Part shown: in pieces, positions 45,255 through 56,853 of the stretch
How positions within the stretch are numbered: position 1 is the stretch's first letter
Layout: every line of letters begins with the position of its first letter
NCBI RefSeq assembly: GCF_963676685.1
Contig: NC_092355.1
Coordinates: forward strand, 67,649,006 to 67,713,005
DNA: 64,000 nucleotides
Reading direction: 5' to 3'
Origin: Mytilus edulis
Lineage: Eukaryota > Mollusca > Bivalvia > Mytilida > Mytilidae
Translations under genes and position numbers: made by a program
Notes under the pieces: generated by a model
Database searches by the model: none
Told to the model about the DNA's origin: nothing
What the model saw: only the letters and a program-made list of their open reading frames with translations

Positions 45255-45390
45255 AATAAGAAGATATATGGTATGATTGCCAATGAGACAGCTATCCAAC
45301 AGAGTCAAAAGGACATGAATGTAAGGAAGCATATAGGTGATGGTATAATGGCCTTCAAAAAGGGGAAAAACCCAATCTAATTATAAGGAC
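45255..45390 (+). repeat. Dispersed repeat (GAAGAT-TGGTATGA type), copy 3
   Basis: AAGAAGATATATGGTATGAT TGCCAATGAGACAGCTATCC and TAATGGCCTTCAA. The same family in the same orientation is at 46362-46505 and inverted at 22900 and 43160. Confidence 0.65.
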
Positions 45391-46304
45391 AAACAACAAC
45401 AATACTTGAACATTGAGCAAAAGTCATGATATAAGTCCCATAAGTCACTGTTTATAGACATAAACATACATTAACTTGTTTTGTGGAGAAAAAAAACCTG
45501 ATGCTTAAAGAATTGTTTGAATCTTTATTGTTATATTTCAATTCTTATACATTTATATGAAGACTTTTGCATTGTGTTGATATATCTCGCTAATTTATAA
45601 GCTCACCTAGTAATAGGAGCTATTAATTGACTTCTACTTGGCATTTTTTGTTGTTGTTCTGATGTTTTATCATGGTATACTTCCTAAATCTTGTTCTCTT
45701 AAACCAATTGACCAATTTTAGAGCAGAAATTCCATTTCTGCCAAAATTATCATTGCTTTGTCTTTTGCTATATCAGCAGTATTAATTGGACTGTTCTTGT
45801 CAAAAGCATATTACAAACAGGATAAGTTTTACTGTGATGTTGTTTATAGAGCCCATAATTAAGTTAAGATACAATCCGTGTAAAATAAGGTTGCAAATCA
45901 ATGTGTTTCGTCAGCTCAGTAGTTTTCTTTGGACTTCAGCTAATCGGTACCCATTTTAACAATTGGTTTTGTAAGTGTCTTGTACAGGTTATTCACACAT
46001 CGTACCGTAATTAAGTCCACATAAAATCAGACTGTTACTGGTTCCTTTCAAGGGCAATCAAACTGGTCCTTTTCATTGAATGTTTTAAGATAAATTCTGT
46101 TTTTTAAGGAAGAGTAAACTTTGAAACTTTTTTAGTGTGGAATTAAAAGGCTTAATTAAATTAGATTTGTCACATAAATATTTATTTGTTGGTAGAAAGC
46201 AACTAAATTGCTTTGGTCCCAATTTTTCGACCTCACTGAGGATTATAGAAGACTGAACTCAAATGAAATCAATTAAAAACTATTAATGATGAAATTGGAA
46301 ATGG

Positions 46305-46510
46305 AAATAGGGAATGTGTCAAAGTGACAACAACCCAAAGAGCAGAAGACAACCAAATATAAAAAAGAAGATGTGGTATGAATGTCAATGAGACAACTAT
46401 CCACAAAAGACCAAAATGACACAGAAATTAACAACTATAGGTCACCATACGGCTTTCAACAATGAGCAAAGCCCATACCGCATAGTCAGCTATAAAAGGC
46501 CCCGAAGACT
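46305..46510 (+). repeat. Two fused dispersed-repeat pieces
   Basis: GGGAATGTGTCAAAGTGACA ACAACCC (relatives at 20630 and 49655) is followed by AAGAAGATGTGGTATGAATG TCAATGAGACAACTATCC, with TCACCATACGGCTTTCAACA and GGCCCCGAAGAC. Non-coding. Confidence 0.65.
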
Positions 46511-48354
46511 ACCAATAATGAAACTATTGTTGTTGAATAAAACAATAATCTGTTCATTTAATTTAATAATTATCAATATAAATTGAGTTTTACATTTGGC
46601 GCCAGATTTATTAAAACCAAATTATTATTATGAAAATGAATAAGTTTTATTTTTTTTAAATTTCAGTTTAAAAATAGATGGATCAAAGATTTTGAATGGA
46701 AATTTGAATCTTATGATTGAGTATTTAAAAAGTAAAAAGTATGAAAAAATTAAAAATAAATTTCAATACATAATTTAATGCTAGCTTTTAAATAGGTTAT
46801 TTTACAATTAGAACTGATGATGAACTGCAAAGTAAAATATTGGTTAAATCTTCATGGTGTCTTGTAACGATATAAATATTTCGTCTAAATTACAAACGTT
46901 TATTTTCGGTGTGATAAGAGGAAAATCCATATAGTTTAATTGTGTTGTGGCAGGATAAATTAAATATCATTGAAAAGATCCCGGTGCATTGATATTGTGT
47001 TGTGATAAATTATGATTTTAATGTTACTGTGTCGTCAATGTAAATTTCTCTTGCGATAAGTCAAGATCAATCGTAGATTCTCATTTTATGGATTGACATC
47101 TTAATAAATATCGAAAGGTAAATATGTATAAACTTTCATATAATCCTCGAATTTTTTCCAAATTTTATTGATGATTTATTATAAACTACCAAAATTTGTT
47201 TATACAGAATATTTGACTTAACTGACCTACTCATAAACAAATGGGATAATTGAACGAAATTGAAAACAATATATTTCTCTAAAAGTTTTATAAAAGAATA
47301 CTTAAATTTCAAACAAACTGAAATTTCCCTCATACAATAGCAGAATCCACAGTGGAGAAGTAGCAAATACAAGTGAATATTAGTTTTTGTTTTAAATAAT
47401 CCAACCAGGTTTTGAACTTATGACCTCTCACCTCAAGGCCACAAAGAGTTGCTCAGATATGACATTCCCATGATAAATGTCAAATGAGACTGATAACCTA
47501 CAACACTTGTGGGAAAAGTAAAATTCAACCATTTTGGCATATCAAGCACAGATAATTTAAAAGTATGGAACTTTTTCAAATGATTTCTATAAAAAATATC
47601 TCAAAGTTGGTTTACGTTCTTTAACTTCAATTGCCTGAACCAAACATTATGAAACTTATTACCGAAAAACACTGTTTGGTGGCGTCACTTTAAATGTTCT
47701 TGAGTTATGCCCCTTAACAAATGGAAAAATTGCTGAATTTTTGTTTCTGTTCTATATAGTTTGTCTCAACCAAATGCTATGAAACTAATATACACGATGC
47801 TTATTGCCGCAAAATACAGATCCAGTTTGAATTTTGATGGTGTCACTTTTACTGTTCTTCAGTTATATCCCTTTATAACTTTATATGATATGCAAGCAGT
47901 CTGGACATCATCTGTGTCCCATGGACATTTCCCCATTTATATTAGAATAATATTATTTGATCTGTCCTACATTTGGTCAAGAAGCAGGGCATAAGAATAT
48001 ATTTCTGAATGGTGATAAATGCTAGTTCTAACATCTACAAGAATGTCAATTGAATTTATGTTTTTTTTTAAATTTTTATCCTATATATTTCTTTGATATT
48101 TAAAAATACTATGTCCAATGTTTATTTTTCATTTTCATTTTTTAGATACATATGTATGCACATAAATATTTCCAACTGAAAGTTTTGCATACTATACTAT
48201 TGATATTTTCAGTAAGCTGAGTAAAATATAGAATATATAAAAATACATCTTTTACACATAGCAATTCAGTCATGGAATTGTATAGTTTAACTTGACTCCA
48301 TACCTGATTGTTTTGTATTACCGGTATATATCTGTTTATTTATTCATTCATTAG
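46511..48354. other. Non-coding, with a CAACCAAATG-type dispersed repeat at 47635-47960
   Basis: Two diverged tandem units at 47635-47760 and 47761-47960 share ACCAAA-TATGAAACT, GGTGTCACTTT and TTCTTGAGTTATGCCCCTT. The 77-codon frame at 47761-47994 lies in this repeat and is not taken as a gene. Nothing else was seen. Confidence 0.45.
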
Positions 48355-48420
48355 GCCAGGGATAACATTCCCTGATGGCATCAGTTTCATCAGAACAACC
48401 TTGGACCGAGAAAAAACCCG
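48355..48420 (+). CDS. Tentative second exon of an unknown gene
   Basis: Bounded by acceptor ATTCATTCATTAG and donor GTATAG. In frame with 49819 it reads PGITFPDGISFIRTTLDREK and T, then a split R codon (CG|G). Composition is protein-like with no stop, and codon phase fits both neighbours. An acceptor five bases later (CCAG) would put a stop in frame with the 32532 exon. I do not recognise the family. Confidence 0.4.
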
Positions 48421-48739
48421 GTATAGTAAATTGTTTACCTCAGTTTTGGTCAAGTTAAGAAAATATACATTTTGTCTTGAAAATTAATACATAATTGTTG
48501 AATTGTGTGTTCTTTTTGTTTTATTTCTATAACTAATTTACTAATTAATCTGTGAATCGTTTGGAATTGGTAAATACTTTTGCTTTTCTGAAAATTGCTG
48601 CAACAAGAGTTATTGAAGATTGCTCCTGATGGAGGTTAAAAGGAAGACTTCATGTTGGTATTTAATTGCTAAATATCTGCCATGAATGCAGCATTATGGA
48701 TAAGATAAAAAAGTATGATTTAAATCCACTTGGTAGCTT

Positions 48740-48995
48740 TTTACGACCCGCTTATGGGCATTATGTTTTTCCTACTTGGTCAGTCTGTTTGTTTGTTTGT
48801 CTGTTTGCTTGTTTGTTGTGCTCTTCTGTCTGTCACACTTCAGGTTAAAGTTTTAGTCAAGGTAGTTTTTGATGAAGTTGAAGTTCAATCAACTTGAAAC
48901 TTATAGTACAGATGTTCCTTATGATATGATCCTTATAGTTTTAACACCAAATTCGAGTTTTGACCCCAATGTAATGGTCCATTGAACATGATTTT
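48740..48995 (+). repeat. 'GCCCCAC' dispersed repeat, copy D
   Basis: CCCGCTTATGGGCATTATGT, a TTTGTCTGT-rich stretch, CACTTCAGGTTAAAGTTTTA, GTTCAATCAACTTGAAAC and GACCCCAATGTAATGGTCC. Diverged single-unit copy in plus orientation. Confidence 0.65.
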
Positions 48996-49818
48996 CAAAG
49001 ATTGCAATAATTCAATAGCTGGCCTGATAGAAGCAAAAATATAGTTTTGATTTGACCTACACTAAAAATTCAAATTGTGTCAAAACTCCACAATTTTAAC
49101 TGTGGTGGAAAAAAGATTATAATAAGGTAAACATTAGAAAATGCTTGTCTACTAGTGGAGGTAAAATGCTGTTGCTAGTCAACACATCAGATGTTGATGT
49201 GGTTTAGCCTTTTAAATACAATGTGCAGTAATTTAAGGCCAATGATAAATGGCATGTTTTGCATTTAATTAATCCATGTTTTTTTTTTATAAATTTTGCT
49301 TAAATACTTTACTGAATAGGTCTGGACAGCTTTGTCATACATATAATGTCTTCCATTTAACTTTTTGGCTTTTAAAACTTTACCTCACTTTTAACTGCTG
49401 TCGTTTGACTTGTGCCCTACTAAGTTAAGGTTCATGTTCCCTTGAGTTGAGCCCATAGTTTTTATGTTATGTTATGATTTGTTTTGATTTATATTTCATA
49501 CATTTTTTTCATGTTAATTTTTCTGGTATTTGTAAATTAGTGTATGATCAACATTAAAAAGATAATTTATTATAGTTTTCAGAAGAAATGATTTATTTCT
49601 ACTTAATATGTTATTTTTGAAATTATTAATTAAATATTTTAGAAAATAAGAATGGAAATAAGGAATGTGTCAGAGAGACAACAGAGACCCAACAAAGAAT
49701 GTAAAACAGCCCTGATTTTTGAAACATTGAACTCAACTTACTGAAGACTCCAACTCAAAGCATATTTTGTATATAATAATATTTTGTTTCATTTTCCATT
49801 TGATTTCTCTTTTTCTAG

Positions 49819-49930
49819 GATACGAAGAATGAAAGATCGTTCCAAGACAGAATCACAAGCCAAACCACTGAAACCACTTCATCTTCCATTCATTGTTCCA
49901 CTTGGTATCACTCAAAGTATACCTGAATTC
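49819..49930 (+). CDS. Tentative third exon of the unknown gene (with duplicated splice donor)
   Basis: Acceptor TTTTTCTAG, donor GTAAGT. The frame reads IRRMKDRSKTESQAKPLKPL then HLPFIVPLGITQSIPEF, ending in phase 0. The sequence is basic at first and then has a proline/hydrophobic segment; no known domain is recognised. A 73-bp tandem duplication (49880 and 49953) copies the exon's end together with its donor, so a second GTAAGT donor lies at 50004. Using it would change the reading frame, since 73 is not a multiple of three. Confidence 0.45.
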
Positions 49931-50025
49931 GTAAGTACACCAACAATATTGTCATCTTCCATTCATTGTTCCACTTGGTATCACTCAAAGTATTCCTCAA
50001 TTCGTAAGTACACCAACAATGATTT
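49880..50025. repeat. 73-bp tandem duplication across an exon end and its splice donor
   Basis: CATCTTCCATTCATTGTTCC, ACTTGGTATCACTCAAAGTA and AATTCGTAAGTACACCAACA occur at 49880 and again at 49953 with two base changes (TACCTGAATTC to TTCCTCAATTC). Confidence 0.9.
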
Positions 50026-50204
50026 TCACAGCAAAATTTGCCTTTTACTATATTGTGTATTTGAATACATATAGATGCACCTAACATTTGTCAATCTTGG
50101 AGGCAGACATATCTATGCCAGGCTGGTCAGAGAGGATCATCAATCCTTTAAAAAGGAAAATAGTAAGGACAAAGCTCAAATTCAAATTGAAGTGCACAAG
50201 TTTA

Positions 50205-50484
50205 GAGATTTATAGATTATCATTGGTTATCTTAACGAGATTGATTTTTCTCGCTTGAGCCGGTCATGGCGAAAGCGAGAAAAGCAATCAAGTTGAGATG
50301 ACCAATGATAATCTGTTTATCGCTATTTTACCTATGACGATGTTGTCAATTTCATATCAATTTCATTAGCAACGCCACGTGGCTCCTTAGTTTCTAGCCA
50401 TGGTTTTCCATCTCAAGCGAGTAGAATGATATGAAAATTATCACAAGAATAGATCAAAGGAAAAAAGCACAAAATAGCGATAAC
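50205..50484 (-). mobile_element. ~280-bp hairpin-ended dispersed element, copy 1
   Basis: The left part folds: ATTATCATTGGTTATCTTAA against TTGAGATGACCAATGATAAT. It continues to TTTCCATCTCAAGCGAGTAG and ends CAAAATAGCGATAA. An inverted copy lies at 60164-60452. Non-coding. Confidence 0.75.
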
Positions 50485-50489
50485 ATTGT

Positions 50490-52425
50490 TTATTGCTACA
50501 TGGAGAATTATATTATTTGTATTCTGATATCAAAGCACCACTGATACGTTTCTCGAAATGAATACAATACTTAACACAATAGTCCTTAAAATGGCTTTAA
50601 CACACAATGTGTGTAACCATGGCAACTTATAATGCAATCCTAATGGCTTACATTTTATATGTTAAATAATAAAATTTCCAATTTACCTACAATGTAAATT
50701 CTGTTACGAGGAACAAATGTATGTGGCCAGTATAACACAAGTTTATGATGAAAAAGTATTTTTTAATGACCTTAGCTACCAAACAATGGTCTAAGACAGT
50801 TGGTATACCAATTACCAAGGTCATAAACAATTTGGAACCTCTAAACTAAAAGATAAACCTTATATATATATTACAGATCATTATTAGTTTTCATTTTCAT
50901 TTCAAAATTATTGAAATTTGAACTTGAAAATTCACATGAGTAAAATATCTAAATTCGGTTTAAGGTTCAAAAAGGTTATACCATGATGCACTTTATTACC
51001 AGGGTGTATACTAGTAGTTTAATAAAAAAGAATTCAGTCATGATTTATTACACACGAAATTGATTTGCAACTTATTGAGACTATTTTTGTATTTGAATGG
51101 ACGTGGATATACGTTTACCCAGCTACCTGTTTATCTATGGACTAATAATAGTATAGGATAATTAGAAGTATTTAAAATGGAATATGATCCCAAAATAATT
51201 GAAAATAATGTTAAAGATTTGCCCAGTGTCAAAGAATTGTATTATTATTACGAAGATCTGTGAAAGATTAAATTTTTTGTTAAATTTAAGTTGATATACC
51301 AGTATAATAATTATATACATGTATATATACTAAGCAACATAAGCAATGGTTAAAACCTATGATTCAGTACTAACTAATTTGATATTTAATCTAACCTATC
51401 TAAAGCTTGATTATGTTAAGCATGATTGTAGTAACTAGTTTGATGAATTTTCCATTCTGAAAGTTTCATGTAAAAGGGTAGATAACTCTGTAATTTGCTA
51501 TCATTCTAACCAAAAGTTATCTAGATATTTCTGGAATTACCAGACATGCAGAAACAAAAGACTCAAGATGAGGATCATGACTTAAAATTGGGATGGTTGG
51601 GTCAGTTTTTTTCACCATGTTTTGAAATTCTTCTAAATCTTAAATTCTTTACAAAGAAAACTTATGATTAAGATTGATGGTAAGTCATAAGCAATTCAGA
51701 ATACTTACGATCAATCTTAATTGGAAGTTTTTTTGTGAAGCCGCTCTTAAATGTTCCATTATTGTTAGAGTTTCTGTAAATTCTTCACTAATTGGTGCTA
51801 GGATATCTCGATCCATCTATGAAACGTTGATATCATAATATGAATAAAAAATGGTATGAAAATGTTTGACGTTTCAAAAGTCGGCTATGTTTTATTATCA
51901 TGATTATTGAGTTTTAAATTTCGATTTGAACTTTGTGAAATGTTTAATATGTAATTGCTATATAACAATGGGATGATGTAATAAATCTCTAAAACCAAGA
52001 GTGGAGGATTATTTGTTCAAGTGTTGTAAAATCGTTTTAATGCACCAAATATCATCTCAAGTGCAGTGAATTGCACATTTTATAGTGCTTATATATGTAC
52101 AAAACATGTTGAGAACCCTTACATAATACCACCTACAGAATGCAGGGACTAAATTAAAACAAGATTTCTGTTTATAATAATGATGACATTGACCCCTCGT
52201 GGGTATGCAAAAAAGTTTTACAACTATTAAAAGAATGAAGACATATGTTACACTGTGGTCTGCTTTTAACAATTAGATTGTCTGAGGAACTAGATCAATA
52301 CTAAATTTCTGTTTATAAAAAAATTACAATGCCCCCTCATGGGACCAGAGTATGCACAAGAGTTTTAAAAACTTATATATATTTATGTGCACATTTGCTA
52401 TTTAATTATATCTCTCTGTCTGTAT
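50490..52425. other. Non-coding, with a partial relative of the intron 7 MITE
   Basis: At 51478-51650 GATAACTCTGTAATTTGCTA, TCATTCTAACC, AACAAAAGACT and CACCATGTTTTGA match the interior of 14046-14428. The rest is AT-rich without exons. Confidence 0.5.
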
Positions 52426-52426
52426 T

Positions 52427-52592
52427 TGGCACAACTTTTTTGTTGGAATTTTGGGTCCTCAATTCTCTTTAACTTTGTACTTGTTTGGCTTTATAACTAT
52501 TTTGATCTGAGCGTCACTGATGAGTCTTGTGTAGACGAAACATGCATCTGGCATATTAAGTTATAAACCTGGTAACTTTGATAACTATTAAG
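52427..52592 (+). mobile_element. Hammerhead-ribozyme repeat, copy 5 (core intact)
   Basis: TGTATTTGGCACAACTTTTT, GTCCTCAATTCTCTTTAAC, then the ribozyme at 52511-52554: GCGTCA, CTGATGA, stem II GTC-TTGTGTA-GAC, GAAA, CATGCATC, TGGCAT; the tail ends CTTTGATAACTATT. All core residues are kept. Two CpG-type changes (CGCGCG to CATGCA) alter stem III. Confidence 0.75.
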
Positions 52593-52716
52593 AATGCATT
52601 TAATATTTTGTATAAGCTTTCTTTGCCTTTAATAGTCCGTTATTTGATATCAAGCAATTTAAGACACAAAACTGTAGTAATGTTTTGTTGAGGGTTGAGG
52701 TCAAATTCAGACCTCT

Positions 52717-52960
52717 GCGACTGAGTGGTCTAAGTAGTGCAACCACTGTATCACTAGCAGGTCAACACTGAGGTTGCCCGTTCTATTCTCGCACATAACA
52801 TGTGCTTTTGACACCAATCATAATTGACTAGGATTGTCAGTGTTTGTACAGAGGGTTATTCACCAACCAGGTACTCTTCAGGCACTCAAGCACCCTCCAC
52901 CAATAAAAACTGACCACTCAAGAGTTCCATTTAAACATCATTCCAGCAGTCTCTTTTAAA
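52717..52960 (+). mobile_element. tRNA-derived SINE, family 1, copy 2 (near full length)
   Basis: A-box-like GAGTGGTCTAAGTAGTG, GGTCAACACTGAGGTTGCCC, B-box-like GTTCTATTCTCGC, GACTAGGATTGTCAGTGTTT, TCCACCAATAAAAACTGACC. The tRNA-like head with a long variable arm suggests a Leu- or Ser-type tRNA origin. Confidence 0.75.
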
Positions 52961-53311
52961 GTCTTAGCCAACTACTATCAAGAAGTCAGTTTGCTTATCA
53001 TTATTCAGGAATGTTCAAAAATTTTTATTGTTTTTTAGGATACAATATAAAAGGTACAGGAAAATCAATCCCTTGAATACAGTACATATCTAATCAGTTA
53101 TAATTTGTTGACCTTCGGGGAAGTACTTCATTAACTGGGTAGTCTTGCAGCGATATTGTACATGTGCTGTTGCAGCGTTATAATTCAGATAGCCTTTTTG
53201 AGCAAATGCCCCATAAATCAATCACCAATGAAATACGTAGTAACAGATTATATTTTGTTAGTAACAGATTAGATTTTGGTAGTAATAGATTAGATTCGGG
53301 TATCATTTCAG

Positions 53312-53345
53312 CTATTGACAGAATTTTTGCTTGCTGATATCTTCA
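53312..53345 (+). CDS. Possible 34-base micro-exon (low confidence)
   Basis: Bounded by acceptor TATCATTTCAG and donor GTAAGTAT. In phase with the exon ending at 49930 it reads LLTEFLLADIF plus one base. The splice signals are good, but the length is short enough to arise by chance and the neighbouring DNA is repeat-rich. Confidence 0.15.
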
Positions 53346-53499
53346 GTAAGTATTAGTTTCAAACCATCACTGGGTTTTGTGTGTTATCACCAAGACACTA
53401 TATGTTCTAATATGGTTATTCAGGTATTGTGTTGTAACGCTGTTAGAGTGAGAGCAATGAGTTTGTGATACCATGCTATAACCTTATAGAAATTTTTTA

Positions 53500-54135
53500 T
53501 GGCCCACCTAGGGGCATTATGTTTTTCAGACTGTTCGTCTGACTATTCGTCTGTCTGTCTCACTTAGTTTAAGTTTAAACATATTTATTTATAGTGGATT
53601 GGGAAACAAGCTTTGCAACTTATATTAATCCCTTTCCACTTTGCAAGTGCGAGTGCTGCCTTGTAGCGGCATTAGCCTGCTCTTTTTCGAAATCTACAAG
53701 GGTGTCAGACTGTCTTTAACGTGCAAGAGATATGGCTCTCTCTTAACACGAGTCAGCCATTTATCGTTCCTGTCCGACGTACTATCATCGTTTCCTCAAG
53801 ACCATACTCGCAAATGGTGTCAAGGGAGAGCTGAAAATTAAGTCCATGAAATATTCATCCCAGACGGGAATCGAACCAGGAACCTTTGTGTTAGTAGTCT
53901 GATGCACTAAATATAACCACTACACCACGGCTCTCTCAAGTTAAAGGGTTTGGTCAGGGTAGTTTTTGACGAAGTTGAAGTCCTGAATCAACTTGAAACT
54001 GAGTACACATGTTCCCTTTGATATGATTTTACTAATTTTAATGCCATATTTAGAGCTTTTACCCCAATTGCACGGTCCACTGAACATAGAAAATGAAAAT
54101 GTGATTATGCATCCATGTACTATGGACACATTCTT
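53500..54135 (+). repeat. 'GCCCCAC' dispersed repeat, copy E, split by a SINE
   Basis: Starts ATGGCCCACCTAGGGGCATT and GTCTGTCTCACTTA, breaks at 53573, and resumes at 53938 with GTTAAAGGGTTTGGTCAGGG and AATCAACTTGAAACTGAGTA. The pieces join into the usual order once the SINE is taken out. Confidence 0.75.
53573..53937 (-). mobile_element. tRNA-derived SINE (family 3), nested in the GCCCCAC repeat
   Basis: The minus strand starts GAGAGAGCCGTGGTGTAGTG with A box TGGTGTAGTGG and perfect B box GGTTCGATTCC (plus about 53869-53879). A body follows with ACACGAGTCAGCCAT-type sequence inverted and GCAGGCTAATGCCGCTACAA. The flanks AGTTTAAG (left) and AAGTTAAAG (right) look like a target duplication with one change. 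The body resembles central domains shared by animal SINE superfamilies, but I cannot name it. Confidence 0.8.
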
Positions 54136-54597
54136 TTTATTACTATATATATTGGACTTCAATACAATGGACAAGATAATTACTAACATTATCTTTTTTA
54201 TTGATGTATATATAGGGATAATTTAATACAATGAGCAAGACGACTTTAAATTTACAGATTCAAATTTAACAGCTAATTTTCTAATGCATGTAGAGCAAGA
54301 CTTTGGTTAGCGTGCTTGCTTTGTTTGTATATTGTACAATTATATTGGGATAACGTCCAATTAAATTTAGATATAATATATCTATATATAGTTATATGTC
54401 TATATATATTGTTTGAAGATGTCATTCTTCAATTACAAAGCTTGATTAAACATTTATACAAACAAAGCAAGCAAGAATGTGAATCAAAGTTTTACTCTAC
54501 AAGCATTAGGAAATTACAAAAATGTAGCTGTAAGGTAAAAATCTTGTTAAAAGATGTTTTTCAGTCTGCAATTAAGTCCGTTTCTTAAGATTTATTG

Positions 54598-56458
54598 AAG
54601 TGCCCCTGTGAGATGATAATGAATAATTCATGAATATGCATGAACATTTCATGAACTGTTCATGAACAGATTTCATGAACAGTTCATCATATCTTCATGA
54701 ACATTTGATGAGCAATTCATGAACTGAAAATCGACAGTAATGTTCATGAACTTTAATGTTCATGAACAATTCATGAACAAGAAAGGTTCATGAGCATTTA
54801 AATGTTCATGAACAACAATGATCATGAACCCTTTCTTGTTCATGAATTGTTCATGAACTTTGTTCATAAATTGTTCATGAACATTGAAGTTCATGAACAC
54901 TTAAATGTTCATGAACTTTCTTGTTCATGAATTGTTCCAGTAGATTCCACTGGAATTATCACTGGTAAATCCACAAACTGATTAACTAATATAAAAATTA
55001 TGTGTGATATATAAACTTCTCTTCCTTTCTGTAATTCAAAACTTGCTGTCTCTGTATTTCCAACAATAATTGCTGAATAAAGGTATTAAAATGGAGTCTG
55101 CATAAAATCTGTTTCATATCATTGCTGGCAGTTCATATTTAATCCCCTAAAAGTACAAAAATATCCACAAAGAATCAATTGTTCAAGAGGTAATGATTGT
55201 ATGAAGCAATACATTCAATAGAAACAGCATTATGCATCTTAAATTGCATTGGAAGTTTAAGTTAAACTCAAATTTAGTACCCCCCCCTCTTTAACCCTTG
55301 AAGATGAAACTGGCGACTTAAATTATTATTAACGTTTCACCAAGTTAATTTACGATGAATATTATTCACACAATTTAATTTCTACATATCAGATTATCAT
55401 ATATACCCATGTACCATTTACATGTCGGATTACGATATGTCTGTTATGAATGTGACAACAATATATCAATTTATCATTCTTCATTAATTTATTGTCTGCC
55501 TAAACTTTCTGATGTTTTGCTCAGATTAAAATCCTAAATGTTTTATATTGCCTCAACAAATTGTATTTCATAATCATTATATGTTAAATCAAATACTTAT
55601 CTGAAAACATCTGCGTTTGGATTCTCCATTTTTGTTATCCAGCGTAATCATATGACGTCATATTTGCAAGTGCGTTTAAGTCAAGGTGTCAATCTCGTCC
55701 CATATAATATCGGCCCGAAGTTGATTCGTCCCTGTTATGGTATTTCAGTGAACTTCTCAAAATCGGTCGACCGTTGGACTACGGAAACAGCCGATTTGCG
55801 GGGTTTGCCGGTTTGTAAAAATTTAAAATCACAAGAGTTACTTCCCCTTAATATGGGTGTTTGAGAATGTTTTGAAAATGTATTTCACTTTCATTAAAAT
55901 ATACGTTTTCCTTTTAAAATTTTAGTTTTGTATATAATATCTATCTTAAAATACAGCTACAACTTCTATTTCATCTTATTTTATTTTTTTATTTTGCAGG
56001 AATAAAAAAATAAAAACACCATACATTTATGATATTTCACGAATAATTAGCTAAAATGTTCTACTCTGAAAGGTCCAAATGGTATCTTTGATACTCATTT
56101 ATTCGTGTGATGTAAGTTATAACTGTTACACCTAGTGATTCATCAAAACTTCATGACCATTCATAAATACTTTTAATGAACATTTCATGAATTTTTATGA
56201 GCAGCTAGTGATTCATCAAAACTTCATGAACATTCATAAATACTTTTAATGAACATTTCATGAATTTTTATGAGCAGCTAGTGATTCATCAAAACTTCAT
56301 GAACATTCATAAAATACTTTTAATGAACAGTTCATGAATTTAATTCATGAACCTTCATTTATGAATTATTTATGAATTTTCATGTACCATTCATGAACAT
56401 TCACGAACCATTCATGATAGTTCATGAAGTCATGAATTTCTTCTCGCCGGGGTGCTTA
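54598..56458. mobile_element. 1.86-kb foldback-type element with TTCATGAAC-rich ends
   Basis: The ends are AAGTGCCCCTGTGAGATGAT and, read inward from the right, TAAGCACCCCGGCGAGAAGA. Both lead into dense TTCATGAAC/GTTCATGAA words (54625-54945 and 56140-56440). The right side also has a 65-bp unit (GTGATTCATCAAAACTTCAT) three times. The middle (54950-56130) holds a 70-codon frame at 55652-55864 (starting MTSYLQVRLSQGVNLVPYN) that I do not recognise. Confidence 0.65.
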
Positions 56459-56853
56459 ATGTGCTTCTCAAAATAGAAAATAGTTATTAGTATCTTAGAT
56501 AATTTGAATTTGTACCTATAAATTTCATTTTTTGCTAGTCTATGCTGACATTTACTGTCAATATTCTTATTTGTAGATAGATTTAAAATTTTCATCTTGT
56601 CATGGCCTTTAACATTCAGTTGTTGTTATCAAGGAGAGTTGCCAATGTGATTTGTAAAAGCTTTTAGGCCAGTTTTTTTTTTAAAAGTTTTATATGACAG
56701 TTGTTAACTTTGCATTTGTTTGATGTGTTTGAGTTTTTGATTTTGTCATATGCATTTTATACATGTTTATAATTAAGTGACTTTTCATTTTGTCATTAGA
56801 TAAGTGACTTTTCCATTTTGAATTTTCCTTGGAGTTTTTTATTTTTACTTTTT

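Noticed and set aside
48388..48410. Another CTGATGA-like core on the minus strand
   Set aside because: No GAAA or pairing strands at the right spacing for a hammerhead.
53840..53937. Functional tRNA gene on the minus strand
   Set aside because: Perfect B box, but it lacks a proper acceptor stem and is joined to a long SINE body.
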